NCBI RefSeq assembly: GCF_900129465.1
Contig: NZ_FSRA01000001.1
Span: 1,364,001 to 1,428,000 of the forward strand
Length of the DNA: 64,000 nt
Reading direction: 5' to 3'
Origin: Chitinophaga niabensis
Lineage (GTDB): Bacteria > Bacteroidota > Bacteroidia > Chitinophagales > Chitinophagaceae
The position numbers were made by a program, and so were the translations under genes. The notes below the pieces were generated by a model. It was given only the letters and a program-made list of their open reading frames with translations, searched no databases and had not been told where the DNA came from. Each line of letters opens with the position of its first letter. The first letter of the stretch is position 1. Below, piece after piece: positions 34,660 through 43,602 of this stretch.

Positions 34660-35391
34660 TTAAGGATTCCTGCCTTTCTCGCCGGGATAGAGTTGTTGCG
34701 GTGGATCACTCTGGATCACTTTTTTTGAATCGATGTCCAGCGCAGATAACTTTCCGTAAAAAGCAGCACCTGTATCTACGTTCCAAAGGTTCGCTGCTTT
34801 CATGGGGGTGAATTTATTATAGTTAATAGTAGGCGTGTGGCCGATGTAGATCTCATGGAACAACTGTAGCCGGCGGGGATAGAGCAATGAGTTCTTTGAC
34901 AAACGTTTGTTCATACTGCGGGCTGTTTCCCATAAAGTTCTGTCCCAGAGGAAACTGGTCTCATAACGTTCATGCTCCGGCCCGTGCATGGAAGCAAAAC
35001 CTGCATGAATGAACAAACGGTTCTTATCATCAATATAAAAAGGCCGCAACCGATTGTAGAACCTGATATGTGCGCTTTTCTCTGCGGTGCTGATCCCTTC
35101 ATAGCTTGCCACGGTAGACCTTCCGCCGTGAAATAACCACACCGGGTCTGCCGGGTTGCCCATTAACCAGGATTCACACCATTCATCGTGATTGCCTTTC
35201 ATAAAGATGCAGTTGTACTGTGCATCCAGTTCCATGAGCCGGGAGATCACCTGGGCGGATTGAGACCAGCCATCTACGTAATCTCCGAGAAAGATCAATT
35301 TGTCTTCTGCCTTTGGTTTGATCTTTTGTATAAGCTGGTCCAGCGCTTTTAACGCGCCATGAATATCACCGATCACAAACGTTCTTGCCAT
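34660..35391 (-). CDS. Metallophosphoesterase, PPP-phosphatase-like
   Basis: This 243-residue calcineurin-like phosphoesterase has the ordered metal motifs GDIHG (8-12), GDYVDG (36-41) and GNHDE (66-70). Further histidines lie in LFIHAGF and IYIGHTPT. The arrangement is that of bacterial PPP serine/threonine phosphatases or symmetrical ApaH-like hydrolases. It is cytoplasmic and starts nine bases after the acetyltransferase stop, so both share a transcript. Confidence 0.9.
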   Translation of the reverse strand: MARTFVIGDIHGALKALDQLIQKIKPKAEDKLIFLGDYVDGWSQSAQVISRLMELDAQYNCIFMKGNHDEWCESWLMGNPADPVWLFHGGRSTVASYEGISTAEKSAHIRFYNRLRPFYIDDKNRLFIHAGFASMHGPEHERYETSFLWDRTLWETARSMNKRLSKNSLLYPRRLQLFHEIYIGHTPTINYNKFTPMKAANLWNVDTGAAFYGKLSALDIDSKKVIQSDPPQQLYPGEKGRNP

Positions 35392-35399
35392 AAATACAT

Positions 35400-35954
35400 T
35401 TACCGGAATGGTGTTAGCAGGGAATAGATAATGGTATCCATAAACCTGCCTTCATAAAACAGGTTCTCTTTAAAATAAGCGTCTTTTGTAAAATTATTCT
35501 TTTCCAGCAGTCTGGCGGAAGCAATATTGGCCGGATCTATCAATGCAGCAACGGAGTGTAGCTTCAGGACACGGAAGCCATAATCCAGTACGGCAGCCAA
35601 AGCCTCTGCCATAATACCTTTTCCATGCCAGTTATGGTGCAGCAGGTAACCTACTTCACAACGGAGGTTTTCCGCTTCAACATTAAAAAGCCCTATCATC
35701 CCTATCAGTTTGTCTTCTTCCTTAACGGTAATGGCCCAGTTAATGGCTTCGTTCCGCTGGATGAGTTCCAGGTTGCTTTGTATTAATGTTTTGGCATCTT
35801 CCCTGTTCTTTTGCAAGGGGCGTGGGATGTATTGCATCAGTTCCCTGTTGGAGCGGAGGTAAAACACCTCATCTGCATCGCTTTCCCTTAGCTTCCGGAG
35901 CACAAGGCGTTCTGTGGTGAGAACGGGGTAAGGATCAAAGTTTAGCGTTAACAT
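35400..35954 (-). CDS. GNAT-family N-acetyltransferase (RimJ/RimL-like)
   Basis: This 184-residue acetyltransferase begins with TERLVLRKLRESDADEVF, which is typical of RimJ/RimL-like GNAT proteins. The acetyl-CoA-binding stretch is seen in VGYLLHHNWHGKGIMAEALA and is followed by LHSVAALIDPANIASARLLE. The substrate could be a protein N terminus or a small amine. It precedes the phosphoesterase by nine bases. Confidence 0.9.
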   Translation of the reverse strand: MLTLNFDPYPVLTTERLVLRKLRESDADEVFYLRSNRELMQYIPRPLQKNREDAKTLIQSNLELIQRNEAINWAITVKEEDKLIGMIGLFNVEAENLRCEVGYLLHHNWHGKGIMAEALAAVLDYGFRVLKLHSVAALIDPANIASARLLEKNNFTKDAYFKENLFYEGRFMDTIIYSLLTPFR

Positions 35955-36018
35955 TTATTGAAAATAAGGGAAACCGGGCTAAAAACAAACAGGAGGGGGC
36001 AAACATTGCCGGCAGGGT

Positions 36019-36051
36019 AAAAAAAGGCTGTGAACAATAGTGTTCACAGCC
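36019..36051 (-). terminator. Intrinsic terminator after the DUF4382 gene
   Basis: The perfect 11-base stem ggctgtgaaca / tgttcacagcc (36026-36051) with a four-base loop is followed on the minus strand by seven T. Confidence 0.88.
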
Positions 36052-36060
36052 CTGAATAAT

Positions 36061-36864
36061 CTATGGTATCAGCGTGGTAGTACCTGCATTTGTTACAACG
36101 CCGGAAGTTACATTCACGTTAATTGTTGAATCCCTGAAAGCAGGCGCCTGTGCATCAAACACTACTTTCCAGCTGCCAGCGTTGAGGCCGCCGAAGAAAT
36201 AATAACCTGTGAGCACATCAGGAAGCGCCAGTAAAGTATCAGTGTTCTGAATTGCCCATACCTGTGCCAATGCTTCTTTGGGCAGCACAAAACCTTTCAG
36301 GCTGCCACCTGTTGCTTCAGCATAAGTGCGGATCACCGGCTTGAGGATGTATTGCCCGCTGTTACCTGCAGTTACTACAGAACGGTTGGCATCAAAGTCG
36401 ATGTACAAACGGTAAAGGATACCTGCTGTGAGGTCTGCCTTTAGTTTTAGCTTTAACCCGGACTGCTGGGCGGAAGGCGTTTTCAGCTCATGTTCCACCC
36501 CTGCTATCACCACTGAATTATTGGGACCAAGTATTAGCCTGATCTGGTTGATGCGGCCTGCAGGTACTTCCATATCTGCCAATACAGTATCTATTCCATT
36601 TCTGAAATCCAGCAGATTGTAAATGCCGGGATGTAGCATCGGTAATTCTATCCAGCCTTGTGTTGTGGAAGTATCCCCGGATGTATTGATCATCACTTTC
36701 TGAATGTCGATATTCACCGCATCATAAGCTGCAGGAGCGTCTGTAAGCCTTACCTGCAGACGGGCCTTTCCTTCATTGTTTTCAGATGAATCTTTCTGAC
36801 ATGCAATAACACCAGTAATTAGCGACAGTACGATCAGTGCAGCGCTGAGGAATTGTTTTTTCAT
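36061..36864 (-). CDS. DUF4382 domain lipoprotein
   Basis: This 267-residue lipoprotein has a lipobox (SLITGVIACQKD) followed by a DUF4382 domain opening with RLQVRLTDAPAAYDAVNIDI. The domain is an immunoglobulin-like beta sandwich of unknown function. The C-terminal 90 residues form a second beta-rich region (LKGFVLPKEALAQVWAIQNT), similar to carboxypeptidase-regulatory folds. It stands alone with its own terminator. Confidence 0.87.
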   Translation of the reverse strand: MKKQFLSAALIVLSLITGVIACQKDSSENNEGKARLQVRLTDAPAAYDAVNIDIQKVMINTSGDTSTTQGWIELPMLHPGIYNLLDFRNGIDTVLADMEVPAGRINQIRLILGPNNSVVIAGVEHELKTPSAQQSGLKLKLKADLTAGILYRLYIDFDANRSVVTAGNSGQYILKPVIRTYAEATGGSLKGFVLPKEALAQVWAIQNTDTLLALPDVLTGYYFFGGLNAGSWKVVFDAQAPAFRDSTINVNVTSGVVTNAGTTTLIP

Positions 36865-36929
36865 TCTAACGGTTTTAAAGATATGATTGCCGGTTAGACG
36901 AATTGTTTACAGGAAAGTTTAACAGCTCT

Positions 36930-37403
36930 CTAATGTTTTTTATGACCTTTCCCTTTATTCCCCTTGTGTTTATTAACATTTCCCTTGCCGTTCATCGGAT
37001 GGCCTTTCACTACATAGTATCTCGAATCGCGGCTATCTCTTATAACGGCCTGTTTGCCATACCATCCCTTGTATTTGCCGTATTTTTCACGATAAACATC
37101 CGGTTTTAAATAAGGCCTCGGCTCATTAACAATCACCTTGTATCCGCTGTAAAGATCATAGTGATAAGAAGGTGGCAGGGCACGGGCAAATACCCATTTG
37201 TTACCATTTAAATAGATGAACTGGCGGTCCGGAATATAATAGTAGGCATCTACATCCGGTAAATAGTAATATTCAGCATAATCGTATCCCGCAGGGCCCC
37301 AGACAGGCTGACTACCAATGTTCACATTTATTTTAACCTGTGCGGATGCCGTATTCGCAAAACCGGCAAGGATAAAACAAATCCCCAAAGCTATCTTTTT
37401 CAT
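36930..37403 (-). CDS. Exported Tyr-rich hypothetical protein with basic tail
   Basis: This protein of about 157 residues has a signal peptide (MKKIALGICFILAGFANTASAQ). A tyrosine-rich middle (YDYAEYYYLPDVDAYYYIPD) is followed by a very basic Lys/Gly/His C terminus. It resembles small exported Bacteroidota proteins whose function is unknown. The basic tail could bind polyanions or metal. It diverges from the FAD-oxidoreductase/GH78 pair. Confidence 0.75.
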   Translation of the reverse strand: MKKIALGICFILAGFANTASAQVKINVNIGSQPVWGPAGYDYAEYYYLPDVDAYYYIPDRQFIYLNGNKWVFARALPPSYHYDLYSGYKVIVNEPRPYLKPDVYREKYGKYKGWYGKQAVIRDSRDSRYYVVKGHPMNGKGNVNKHKGNKGKGHKKH

Positions 37404-37664
37404 AAAAAAAAGTTTATGTTCCCTATACTGTATCCAAATAAGGTGCCAACCGGAAAAATTTAGCAAGCCGGCTACGTATAATTAACCCATTAAAGTGTCT
37501 TAAAATGGAACTATTTTGTAAATATGATGACAAACAGAAAACCACTACAGGCGTTGCTTGCGTTCAATACCTCCCAAAGCGTTGCTGATGCTCAGCATGA
37601 CGGAGCAGGATGGTACAAAGAAGCTAAATCCCTTATATTTATCCATTGGGCTAAACAGGCTGCC

Positions 37665-39296
37665 ATGCGGAAAATCTTCTTACTTACTTTACTTTGTTCC
37701 GGCCGGTTAATGGCACAGGAAAAACTGCAGGCAGATGTGATCGTGTACGGGGGAACGGCAGCAGCAGTTACAGCCGCGGTACAGGTACAACAGATGGGCA
37801 AATCCGTGATCATCGTTTCACCGGATATACACCTCGGCGGATTATCCGCCGGTGGCCTGGGCTTCACTGATACCGGAAATAAATCTGTGATCGGCGGCCT
37901 GGCCCGGGAATTCTATCACCGTGTATACATGCACTACCAGCAACCCAATGCATGGGTATGGCAGGCAAAAGAAGCTTACGGCAACAAAGGGCAGGGCACA
38001 CCTGCCATGGATGGAGCAGAGCGCACCATGTGGATCTTTGAACCGCATGTGGCAGAGCAGATCATGGAGGACTTCATCAAAGAACACCAGGTAAAAGTAT
38101 ACCGGGACCAGTGGCTGGACAGAAGCAAAGGTGTGGTGAAAAAAGCTGGTCGCATTGTTTCTATCACCACGCTGCAAAAGAAAACCTTCTCCGGTAAAAT
38201 GTTCATAGACGCTACTTACGAAGGTGACCTGATGGCCGCTGCCGGTGTAAAATACCACGTAGGCAGAGAAGCCAACAGTGTATACGGAGAAGAGTGGAAT
38301 GGCGCACAAACAGGCATCCTGCATCACCGTCACCATTTTTTAACGAACATCAGCCCGTATAAGATAGAAGGAGATAAGAGCAGCGGTTTATTACCCCGGG
38401 TGTCCGATAAAGATCCCGGCAAAAGGGGAGAAGGCGATGATAAGATCCAGGCATACTGTTTCCGTATGTGCCTTACCAATCTGCCGGAAAACCGGATCCC
38501 CTTTCCTAAACCGGAAGGTTATGATCCCATGCAGTATGAGCTATTGCTGCGGGTGTTCAAATCAGGCTGGCGGGAAACCTTTTCCAAGTACGACCCAATT
38601 CCTAACCGTAAAACGGACACCAATAACCACGGCCCTTTCAGCACGGATAACATTGGTATGAATTACGATTACCCGGATGCCACGTACGAGCGCCGGAAGG
38701 AGATCATCAAAGAGCATGAGCAATACCAGAAAGGGCTCATGTACTTTATGGCCAACGATCCCCGCGTGCCGGAAGATGTACGCTCAGCCGTCAGCAAATG
38801 GGGATTGGCAAAAGACGAATTTAAAGACAATGGCGGCTGGCCGCACCAGCTCTATATCCGTGAAGCCCGCCGTATGATAGGGATGGCGGTAATGACAGAA
38901 CATGAAACCCTCAGCAAAAAAGATGTGCCTAATTCTGTTGGCATGGGATCCTATACCCTGGATGCGCATAACGCACAACGTTACGTGAAACCGGATGGTT
39001 TTGTGCAGAACGAAGGTGATATAGGGGTGGATGCTCCCAAACCTTATCGTATCAGCTATGGCTCCATCGTTCCTAAAAAGAAGGAATGTGAAAACCTGCT
39101 GGTTCCTGTTTGTGTGTCCAGCTCACATATTGCCTATGGTTCTATCCGGATGGAACCGGTATTTATGATCCTGGGGCAAAGTGCTGCCACTGCTGCAGTA
39201 CAGGCTATTAATGGTAAAATAGCGGTGCAGGATGTGAAATATGAAACACTTAAATCGCAATTATTAAAAGATAAACAAAGACTGGAATTACCATGA
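37665..39296 (+). CDS. Exported FAD-dependent oxidoreductase (PF12831 type)
   Basis: This protein of about 543 residues has a signal peptide (MRKIFLLTLLCSGRLMAQ), a dinucleotide-binding start (ADVIVYGGTAAAVTAAVQV) and the typical GGLSAGGLGFTD segment. A second FAD contact (FIDATYEGDLMAAAGV) follows, and C-terminal SSHIAYGSIRMEP completes the pattern of the FAD-dependent oxidoreductase family often found beside glycoside hydrolases. The stop overlaps the GH78 start by four bases (ATGA), so the two are translationally coupled. It may oxidise the released sugar or the aglycone (inference). An open frame 47 codons longer exists but the signal peptide favours 37665. Confidence 0.86.
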   Translation: MRKIFLLTLLCSGRLMAQEKLQADVIVYGGTAAAVTAAVQVQQMGKSVIIVSPDIHLGGLSAGGLGFTDTGNKSVIGGLAREFYHRVYMHYQQPNAWVWQAKEAYGNKGQGTPAMDGAERTMWIFEPHVAEQIMEDFIKEHQVKVYRDQWLDRSKGVVKKAGRIVSITTLQKKTFSGKMFIDATYEGDLMAAAGVKYHVGREANSVYGEEWNGAQTGILHHRHHFLTNISPYKIEGDKSSGLLPRVSDKDPGKRGEGDDKIQAYCFRMCLTNLPENRIPFPKPEGYDPMQYELLLRVFKSGWRETFSKYDPIPNRKTDTNNHGPFSTDNIGMNYDYPDATYERRKEIIKEHEQYQKGLMYFMANDPRVPEDVRSAVSKWGLAKDEFKDNGGWPHQLYIREARRMIGMAVMTEHETLSKKDVPNSVGMGSYTLDAHNAQRYVKPDGFVQNEGDIGVDAPKPYRISYGSIVPKKKECENLLVPVCVSSSHIAYGSIRMEPVFMILGQSAATAAVQAINGKIAVQDVKYETLKSQLLKDKQRLELP

Positions 39297-41914
39297 AATT
39301 GATCAGTATCCTTTTAGCTTTTTTCCTGCTTTCATCTGCGCAGGCCAATGAACCATCCGGGTTAACAAACCTGCAATGTGAATACATGAAAGATCCTATT
39401 GGTATTGATACAAAACTGCCCCGCTTCAGCTGGGTTATGCTCAATCCCCTAAAAGGTACCATGCAGAAAGCATATGAAGTATTTGTATCCACTACGCGCG
39501 ATGGAAAAGGGGACATCTGGAAGTCCGGAAAGGTGAACTCCTCTTCCGCGTTTGCTGTATACAAGGGGAAGGATTTACTGCCTTTTACCAGGTATTACTG
39601 GAAAGTAGTGACATATGACCAGTCTGATAAAATGCTTTCTGCAGGGGCCACATTTGAAACCGGCATGATGAACATGCAGAACTGGCAGGGCGCCTGGATC
39701 AGCGATGGAACAGACGTAAAGGTGAAACCTGCTGCACAGTTCCGCAAAGAATTCGAGGCAAAGAAGAAGATAAGGTCCGCCAGGGCCTATATTGCCGTGG
39801 CCGGATTATATGAGTTGTACATCAATGGAGAACAGATCGGCAAACAACGGCTGGACCCCATGTATACGCGCTTCGACCGCAGAACTTTGTATGTTACGCA
39901 TGATGTAACAGAACAGTTGAAGGCCGGTAAGAATGCGATCGGTGTGATGCTGGGTAATGGATGGTATAACCACCAGTCCACCGCCGTATGGTATTTTGAT
40001 AAAGCACCCTGGAGAGGAAGACCGGCTTTCTGCATGGACCTCCGCATTACTTATGAAGACGGATCAATAGAAACCGTCAGTTCTAAAAAAGACTGGAAAA
40101 CCGCATTAGGACCTGTTATTTTCAATAGCATCTATACAGCCGAGCATTATGATGCCAGGCTGGAACAGGATGGCTGGAATAAGGCTGGATTTGATGATAA
40201 GAAGTGGAGAGAGGTAACACTCCGTTCCGCACCTTCTAAGAACATTGTGGCACAGGTAATGCGCCCGATTGAACAGGTAGAAGAGATCCCCGCAGCTAAA
40301 CTGAATAAGATCAATGATACTACTTATGTATTTGACCTGGGCCGGAACATTGCCGGTGTAAGTAAAATAAAAGTAAAGGGAGAAGCCGGTACCGTACTCC
40401 GGTTGAAACATACAGAGCTATTGAAACCAGATGGCATGGGCGATATGTCCAATATAGACATGCACTACCGCCCAACGGATGATAAAGATCCTTTTCAAAC
40501 AGATATTTACATCCTCAGTGGAAAAGGAGAAGAAAGTTTCTCTGCGCGTTTCAACTACAAGGGTTTTCAATACGTGGAAGTGACCAGCAGCAAACCCGTT
40601 TCGCTTACAAAGGAAAGCCTGGTTGGTTATTTCATGCACAGCAATGTACCTGTGCTGGGGCATGTATCTTCTTCCAATCCCATGATCAATAAATTGTGGG
40701 CAGCTACCAACAACGCATATCTTTCCAACCTCTATGGCTATCCTACAGATTGCCCGCAGCGGGAAAAGAATGGCTGGACGGGTGATGCGCATATTGCCAG
40801 CGAAACCGGCCTCTATAATTTTGATGGCATTACCGTATACGAAAAATGGCTGGCTGATCACCGGGATGAACAACAGCCTAATGGTGTACTGCCTTCCATC
40901 ATTCCTACCGGCGGATGGGGTTATGAATGGGGGAACGGACCGGATTGGACGAGCACTATCGCTATCATTCCCTGGAATATCTATCTCTTCTACGGCGATA
41001 CTACTTTGCTCGGTGCCTGTTATGATAACATCAAACGTTATGTAGACCGTATCGCTACAGATTACCCATCCGGCCTAACCACCTGGGGGCTGGGAGACTG
41101 GGTGCCGGTTAAATCTAAAACACCGGTAGAGCTTACTTCCACGGCGTATTATTTTGCGGATGTAACTATCCTTTACAAAGCGGCAAAACTGCTGAACAAA
41201 ACTGCGGACCATCAGCAATACAAAGCGCTGGCAGAGAAGATCAAAACTGCTTTTAATGAAAAGTACCTGAATAAGCAAACCGCCATTTATGGAGAAGGTG
41301 TGCAAACGGCCATGAGTGTTCCTTTATATTGGGGACTAGTGCCTGAAGAGCTGAAAGCCAAAGTAGCAGCAAACCTTGCCAAAAGGGTGGAAGCAGATAA
41401 TTTCCACCTGGATGTTGGTTTGCTGGGCACAAAAGCGATCTTAAGTGCCTTAAGTGATAATGGTTATGCAAACGCGGCATACAAAATAGCCAGCCAGGAA
41501 ACCTTCCCTTCCTGGGGATGGTGGATCGTGAACGGCGCTACCACTTTACCCGAGAACTGGCGCATAGAAAGTAAGAACGATAATTCACGGAACCACATTA
41601 TGTTCGGAGAGATCGGCGCATGGCTGTACAAAGGCCTGGCAGGTATCAAACCGGATGAACAGGCGCCGGGTTTCAGGAATGTTATTTTAGAACCGCATTT
41701 TGTAGAGGGCCTGGATCAGTTTGAAGCAAGGCGCCAGCTCCTGGTATCTTCCTGGAAAAGGGAGGGTAACAGTATTGTTTATGATGTGATTATTCCGGCT
41801 AACAGCACGGCTACCGTTCGTTTTGATGCAGGCAAAAGTATTACGCTGAATGGCGTACCTGTGAAAGATGTCGTAGCATTAACGTCCGGGAACCACCGTT
41901 TTATATTAAAGTGA
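39293..41914 (+). CDS. Alpha-L-rhamnosidase, GH78 (second copy)
   Basis: This 873-residue exported enzyme has a signal peptide (MKLISILLAFFLLSSAQA) and the same domain order as the GH78 protein at 17722-20415. The acidic cluster is intact: Asp486, Glu491 and Asp498 in TDCPQREKNGWTGDAH, with Glu754 in TTLPENW as the probable base. Sequence differs clearly from the first copy, so substrate preference may differ too. It is coupled to the FAD-dependent oxidoreductase, and its 3' end overlaps the convergent cupin gene by nine bases. Confidence 0.93.
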   Translation: MKLISILLAFFLLSSAQANEPSGLTNLQCEYMKDPIGIDTKLPRFSWVMLNPLKGTMQKAYEVFVSTTRDGKGDIWKSGKVNSSSAFAVYKGKDLLPFTRYYWKVVTYDQSDKMLSAGATFETGMMNMQNWQGAWISDGTDVKVKPAAQFRKEFEAKKKIRSARAYIAVAGLYELYINGEQIGKQRLDPMYTRFDRRTLYVTHDVTEQLKAGKNAIGVMLGNGWYNHQSTAVWYFDKAPWRGRPAFCMDLRITYEDGSIETVSSKKDWKTALGPVIFNSIYTAEHYDARLEQDGWNKAGFDDKKWREVTLRSAPSKNIVAQVMRPIEQVEEIPAAKLNKINDTTYVFDLGRNIAGVSKIKVKGEAGTVLRLKHTELLKPDGMGDMSNIDMHYRPTDDKDPFQTDIYILSGKGEESFSARFNYKGFQYVEVTSSKPVSLTKESLVGYFMHSNVPVLGHVSSSNPMINKLWAATNNAYLSNLYGYPTDCPQREKNGWTGDAHIASETGLYNFDGITVYEKWLADHRDEQQPNGVLPSIIPTGGWGYEWGNGPDWTSTIAIIPWNIYLFYGDTTLLGACYDNIKRYVDRIATDYPSGLTTWGLGDWVPVKSKTPVELTSTAYYFADVTILYKAAKLLNKTADHQQYKALAEKIKTAFNEKYLNKQTAIYGEGVQTAMSVPLYWGLVPEELKAKVAANLAKRVEADNFHLDVGLLGTKAILSALSDNGYANAAYKIASQETFPSWGWWIVNGATTLPENWRIESKNDNSRNHIMFGEIGAWLYKGLAGIKPDEQAPGFRNVILEPHFVEGLDQFEARRQLLVSSWKREGNSIVYDVIIPANSTATVRFDAGKSITLNGVPVKDVVALTSGNHRFILK

Positions 41915-42250
41915 TGGCTGAAGGAATGAGCCATCAACAATGAATAATTTTGCGCCCGTATCCGTGAAAGAACGGTGGGAGCTAAGATCATCCGTTACCT
42001 GGTAGCTCATTCCTTTTTTCATGATATGCAAACTGCCATCGGCCAGTTCTGTGGTCATTTCTCCTTCCAGGCAATAAATGATATGCCCTTTCTGACACCA
42101 GTGGTCTGCTTTATATCCTTTGGAATATTCCACTACACGAATGCGCAGATCGCCGAGCTGTACTGTACGCCAATAGGCTTCACCGGTTTCTCCTTTATGG
42201 ATGGTAGGTGCGATCGCATCCCAGTCTGTTGTATGAAAATCGATGTTCAT
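41906..42250 (-). CDS. DHCW-motif cupin-fold protein
   Basis: This protein of about 114 residues has a single cupin barrel. The segment ADHWCQKGHIIYCLEGEMTT is close to that of small DHCW-motif cupins, and MSYQVTDDLSSHRSFT forms the second half. It probably binds a metal through histidines and acts on or senses a small molecule. The start at 42250 overlaps the EamA stop by four bases (ATGA), so it is translated together with the transporter. Confidence 0.85.
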   Translation of the reverse strand: MNIDFHTTDWDAIAPTIHKGETGEAYWRTVQLGDLRIRVVEYSKGYKADHWCQKGHIIYCLEGEMTTELADGSLHIMKKGMSYQVTDDLSSHRSFTDTGAKLFIVDGSFLQPSL

Positions 42251-42660
42251 AATACAAGGATAAGTGTGCCGCCAATGATGCACAGGGCACCAATGGCTGT
42301 TTTAATAGTGAGCGCTTCCCCCAGGAAAACAACAGAGAAAACGATGGCGAGCGCAACGCTCAGTTTATCTACAGATGCCACCTGCGCCACTTTGCCCAGT
42401 TGCAGGGCACGGAAGTAAAAGATCCAGGAAAGCCCTGTGGCTACACCGGATAAACCTAAAAAGATAAGATTGTTCCTGGTAAGCAGCTGGATGCCGTTTG
42501 TGGCACCCCTGAAGTAAGCAATGCCCCATGCCACAAAAAGGATCACTACCGTACGGATAGCGGTAGCCAGGTCAGAATCTACTCCCTTCATGCCTACCTT
42601 CGCAAAAATGGCCACCAATGCGGCAAAAAGTGCTGATAATAATGCATAGACCCACCACAT
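42247..42660 (-). CDS. Single-domain EamA transporter
   Basis: This 137-residue membrane protein has about five hydrophobic segments and only one EamA unit, whereas most drug/metabolite transporters have two. Pairs of one-unit proteins often form dimers. The segments FAKVGMKGVDSDLATAIRT and VDKLSVALAIVFSVVFLGEA are typical. It lies eight bases after the AraC regulator and is coupled to the cupin gene, so the three form an operon. Confidence 0.87.
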   Translation of the reverse strand: MWWVYALLSALFAALVAIFAKVGMKGVDSDLATAIRTVVILFVAWGIAYFRGATNGIQLLTRNNLIFLGLSGVATGLSWIFYFRALQLGKVAQVASVDKLSVALAIVFSVVFLGEALTIKTAIGALCIIGGTLILVL

Positions 42661-42668
42661 ATGAACGG

Positions 42669-43505
42669 TTATTTGATGTAATGTTTTTTAAACTCACTCG
42701 GATTTTCTCCCTCCAGTTTCTTAAACACTTTATTGAAATAAGAAAGCTGCTCAAACCCTGTGCTAAAGCAGGCTTCACCTACCGATCTGTCCTGCAGCAG
42801 GAGGTTCTTTGCCTGGTTGATCCTGCAGCGGTTCACAAAATCTGTAAAGGTTAAGCCCGTTTGTTTTTTGAAGTAACGGCAGAACGCAGCGGTTGTCATG
42901 TGCACTTCTTTTGCAATGAAGTTCACATCCGGCTTCAGGTGATAATTGGTATCCACATAATCGTAGATGGCAGACATGCGCTCTTTCTCTTTATGCTGCT
43001 GGTTCACTTCCTCATTCAGCTGCACCACTTCCTTGCTGGTGGCCATGATCTGGAAGATCTCCAGTAAGGTCATTAACTGCCCGAAGTGATCTTTGGGTTG
43101 CATGGCCTTCAGTTTTTCTGCAACAGTTGCTTTTGTTTGCCCTGTAAAAGACAGGCCGTATTTTGCTTTCTGAAAGAGGGCTTTAACAGCGGATAGTTCA
43201 GGGGCATTCAGAAAAGCATCGCCCAGGAAGTCTTCCTTCAGCTGTACCACTATCTGGTTGATCTCGTAGCCCAGCCCATAATCAAAATTTAAATGAGGTA
43301 CATCAGGCCCTATGAAAATGAGATCGTTATCCACATAGCCGGATAAATGCTGCCCAACATGGCGGGTACCGGAACCACCTTCCACATACACAATTTCATA
43401 CTCCGGGTGAAAATGCCAGAAAAAGCTCTTTTTGAAGCAGGAAGTATTCAGTTTGAAAGACTTACCGGAATCCGGCCTGATCTCTTCCAGTTGAATTTTG
43501 CTCAT
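42669..43505 (-). CDS. AraC-family transcriptional regulator, cupin sensor (paralogue)
   Basis: This regulator of about 278 residues has a cupin-like sensor (FHPEYEIVYVEGGSG, DLIFIGPDVPHLNF) and a C-terminal AraC domain (FIAKEVHMTTAAFCRYFKKQ, then SVGEACFSTGFEQLSYFNKV). It resembles the regulator at 24443-25309 across both domains. The start at 43505 lies five bases after a TAnnTTTG box. It heads an operon with EamA and cupin genes and diverges from two MFS genes; a perfect palindrome sits between the two promoters. Confidence 0.9.
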   Translation of the reverse strand: MSKIQLEEIRPDSGKSFKLNTSCFKKSFFWHFHPEYEIVYVEGGSGTRHVGQHLSGYVDNDLIFIGPDVPHLNFDYGLGYEINQIVVQLKEDFLGDAFLNAPELSAVKALFQKAKYGLSFTGQTKATVAEKLKAMQPKDHFGQLMTLLEIFQIMATSKEVVQLNEEVNQQHKEKERMSAIYDYVDTNYHLKPDVNFIAKEVHMTTAAFCRYFKKQTGLTFTDFVNRCRINQAKNLLLQDRSVGEACFSTGFEQLSYFNKVFKKLEGENPSEFKKHYIK

Positions 43506-43510
43506 AGGGG

Positions 43511-43518
43511 CAAAATTA
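43511..43518 (-). promoter_or_regulatory. -7 box for the AraC-type gene at 42669-43505
   Basis: Reading leftward the sequence is TAATTTTG, five bases before the start codon at 43505. Confidence 0.5.
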
Positions 43519-43545
43519 AGGCATTTTAAGATCAATGGAGTGCAA

Positions 43546-43559
43546 ATAATGATCATTAT
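43546..43559. promoter_or_regulatory. Perfect 14-base palindrome between divergent promoters
   Basis: ATAATGATCATTAT is a perfect palindrome lying between the leftward -7 box (43511-43518) and the rightward -7 box (43588-43595). A dimeric regulator bound here could control both the AraC-EamA-cupin operon and the MFS pair. Confidence 0.5.
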
Positions 43560-43587
43560 AGGAGTAGGGAAACTTTCTATCGTGTAA

Positions 43588-43595
43588 TAATTTTG
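43588..43595 (+). promoter_or_regulatory. -7 box for the MFS pair
   Basis: TAATTTTG matches TAnnTTTG and ends seven bases before the ATG at 43603. Confidence 0.5.
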
Positions 43596-43602
43596 TGGGC
43601 AA

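Noticed and set aside
37524..37664. 47-codon N-terminal extension of the FAD-dependent oxidoreductase
   Set aside because: The extension is not protein-like and would bury the signal peptide that begins at 37665.
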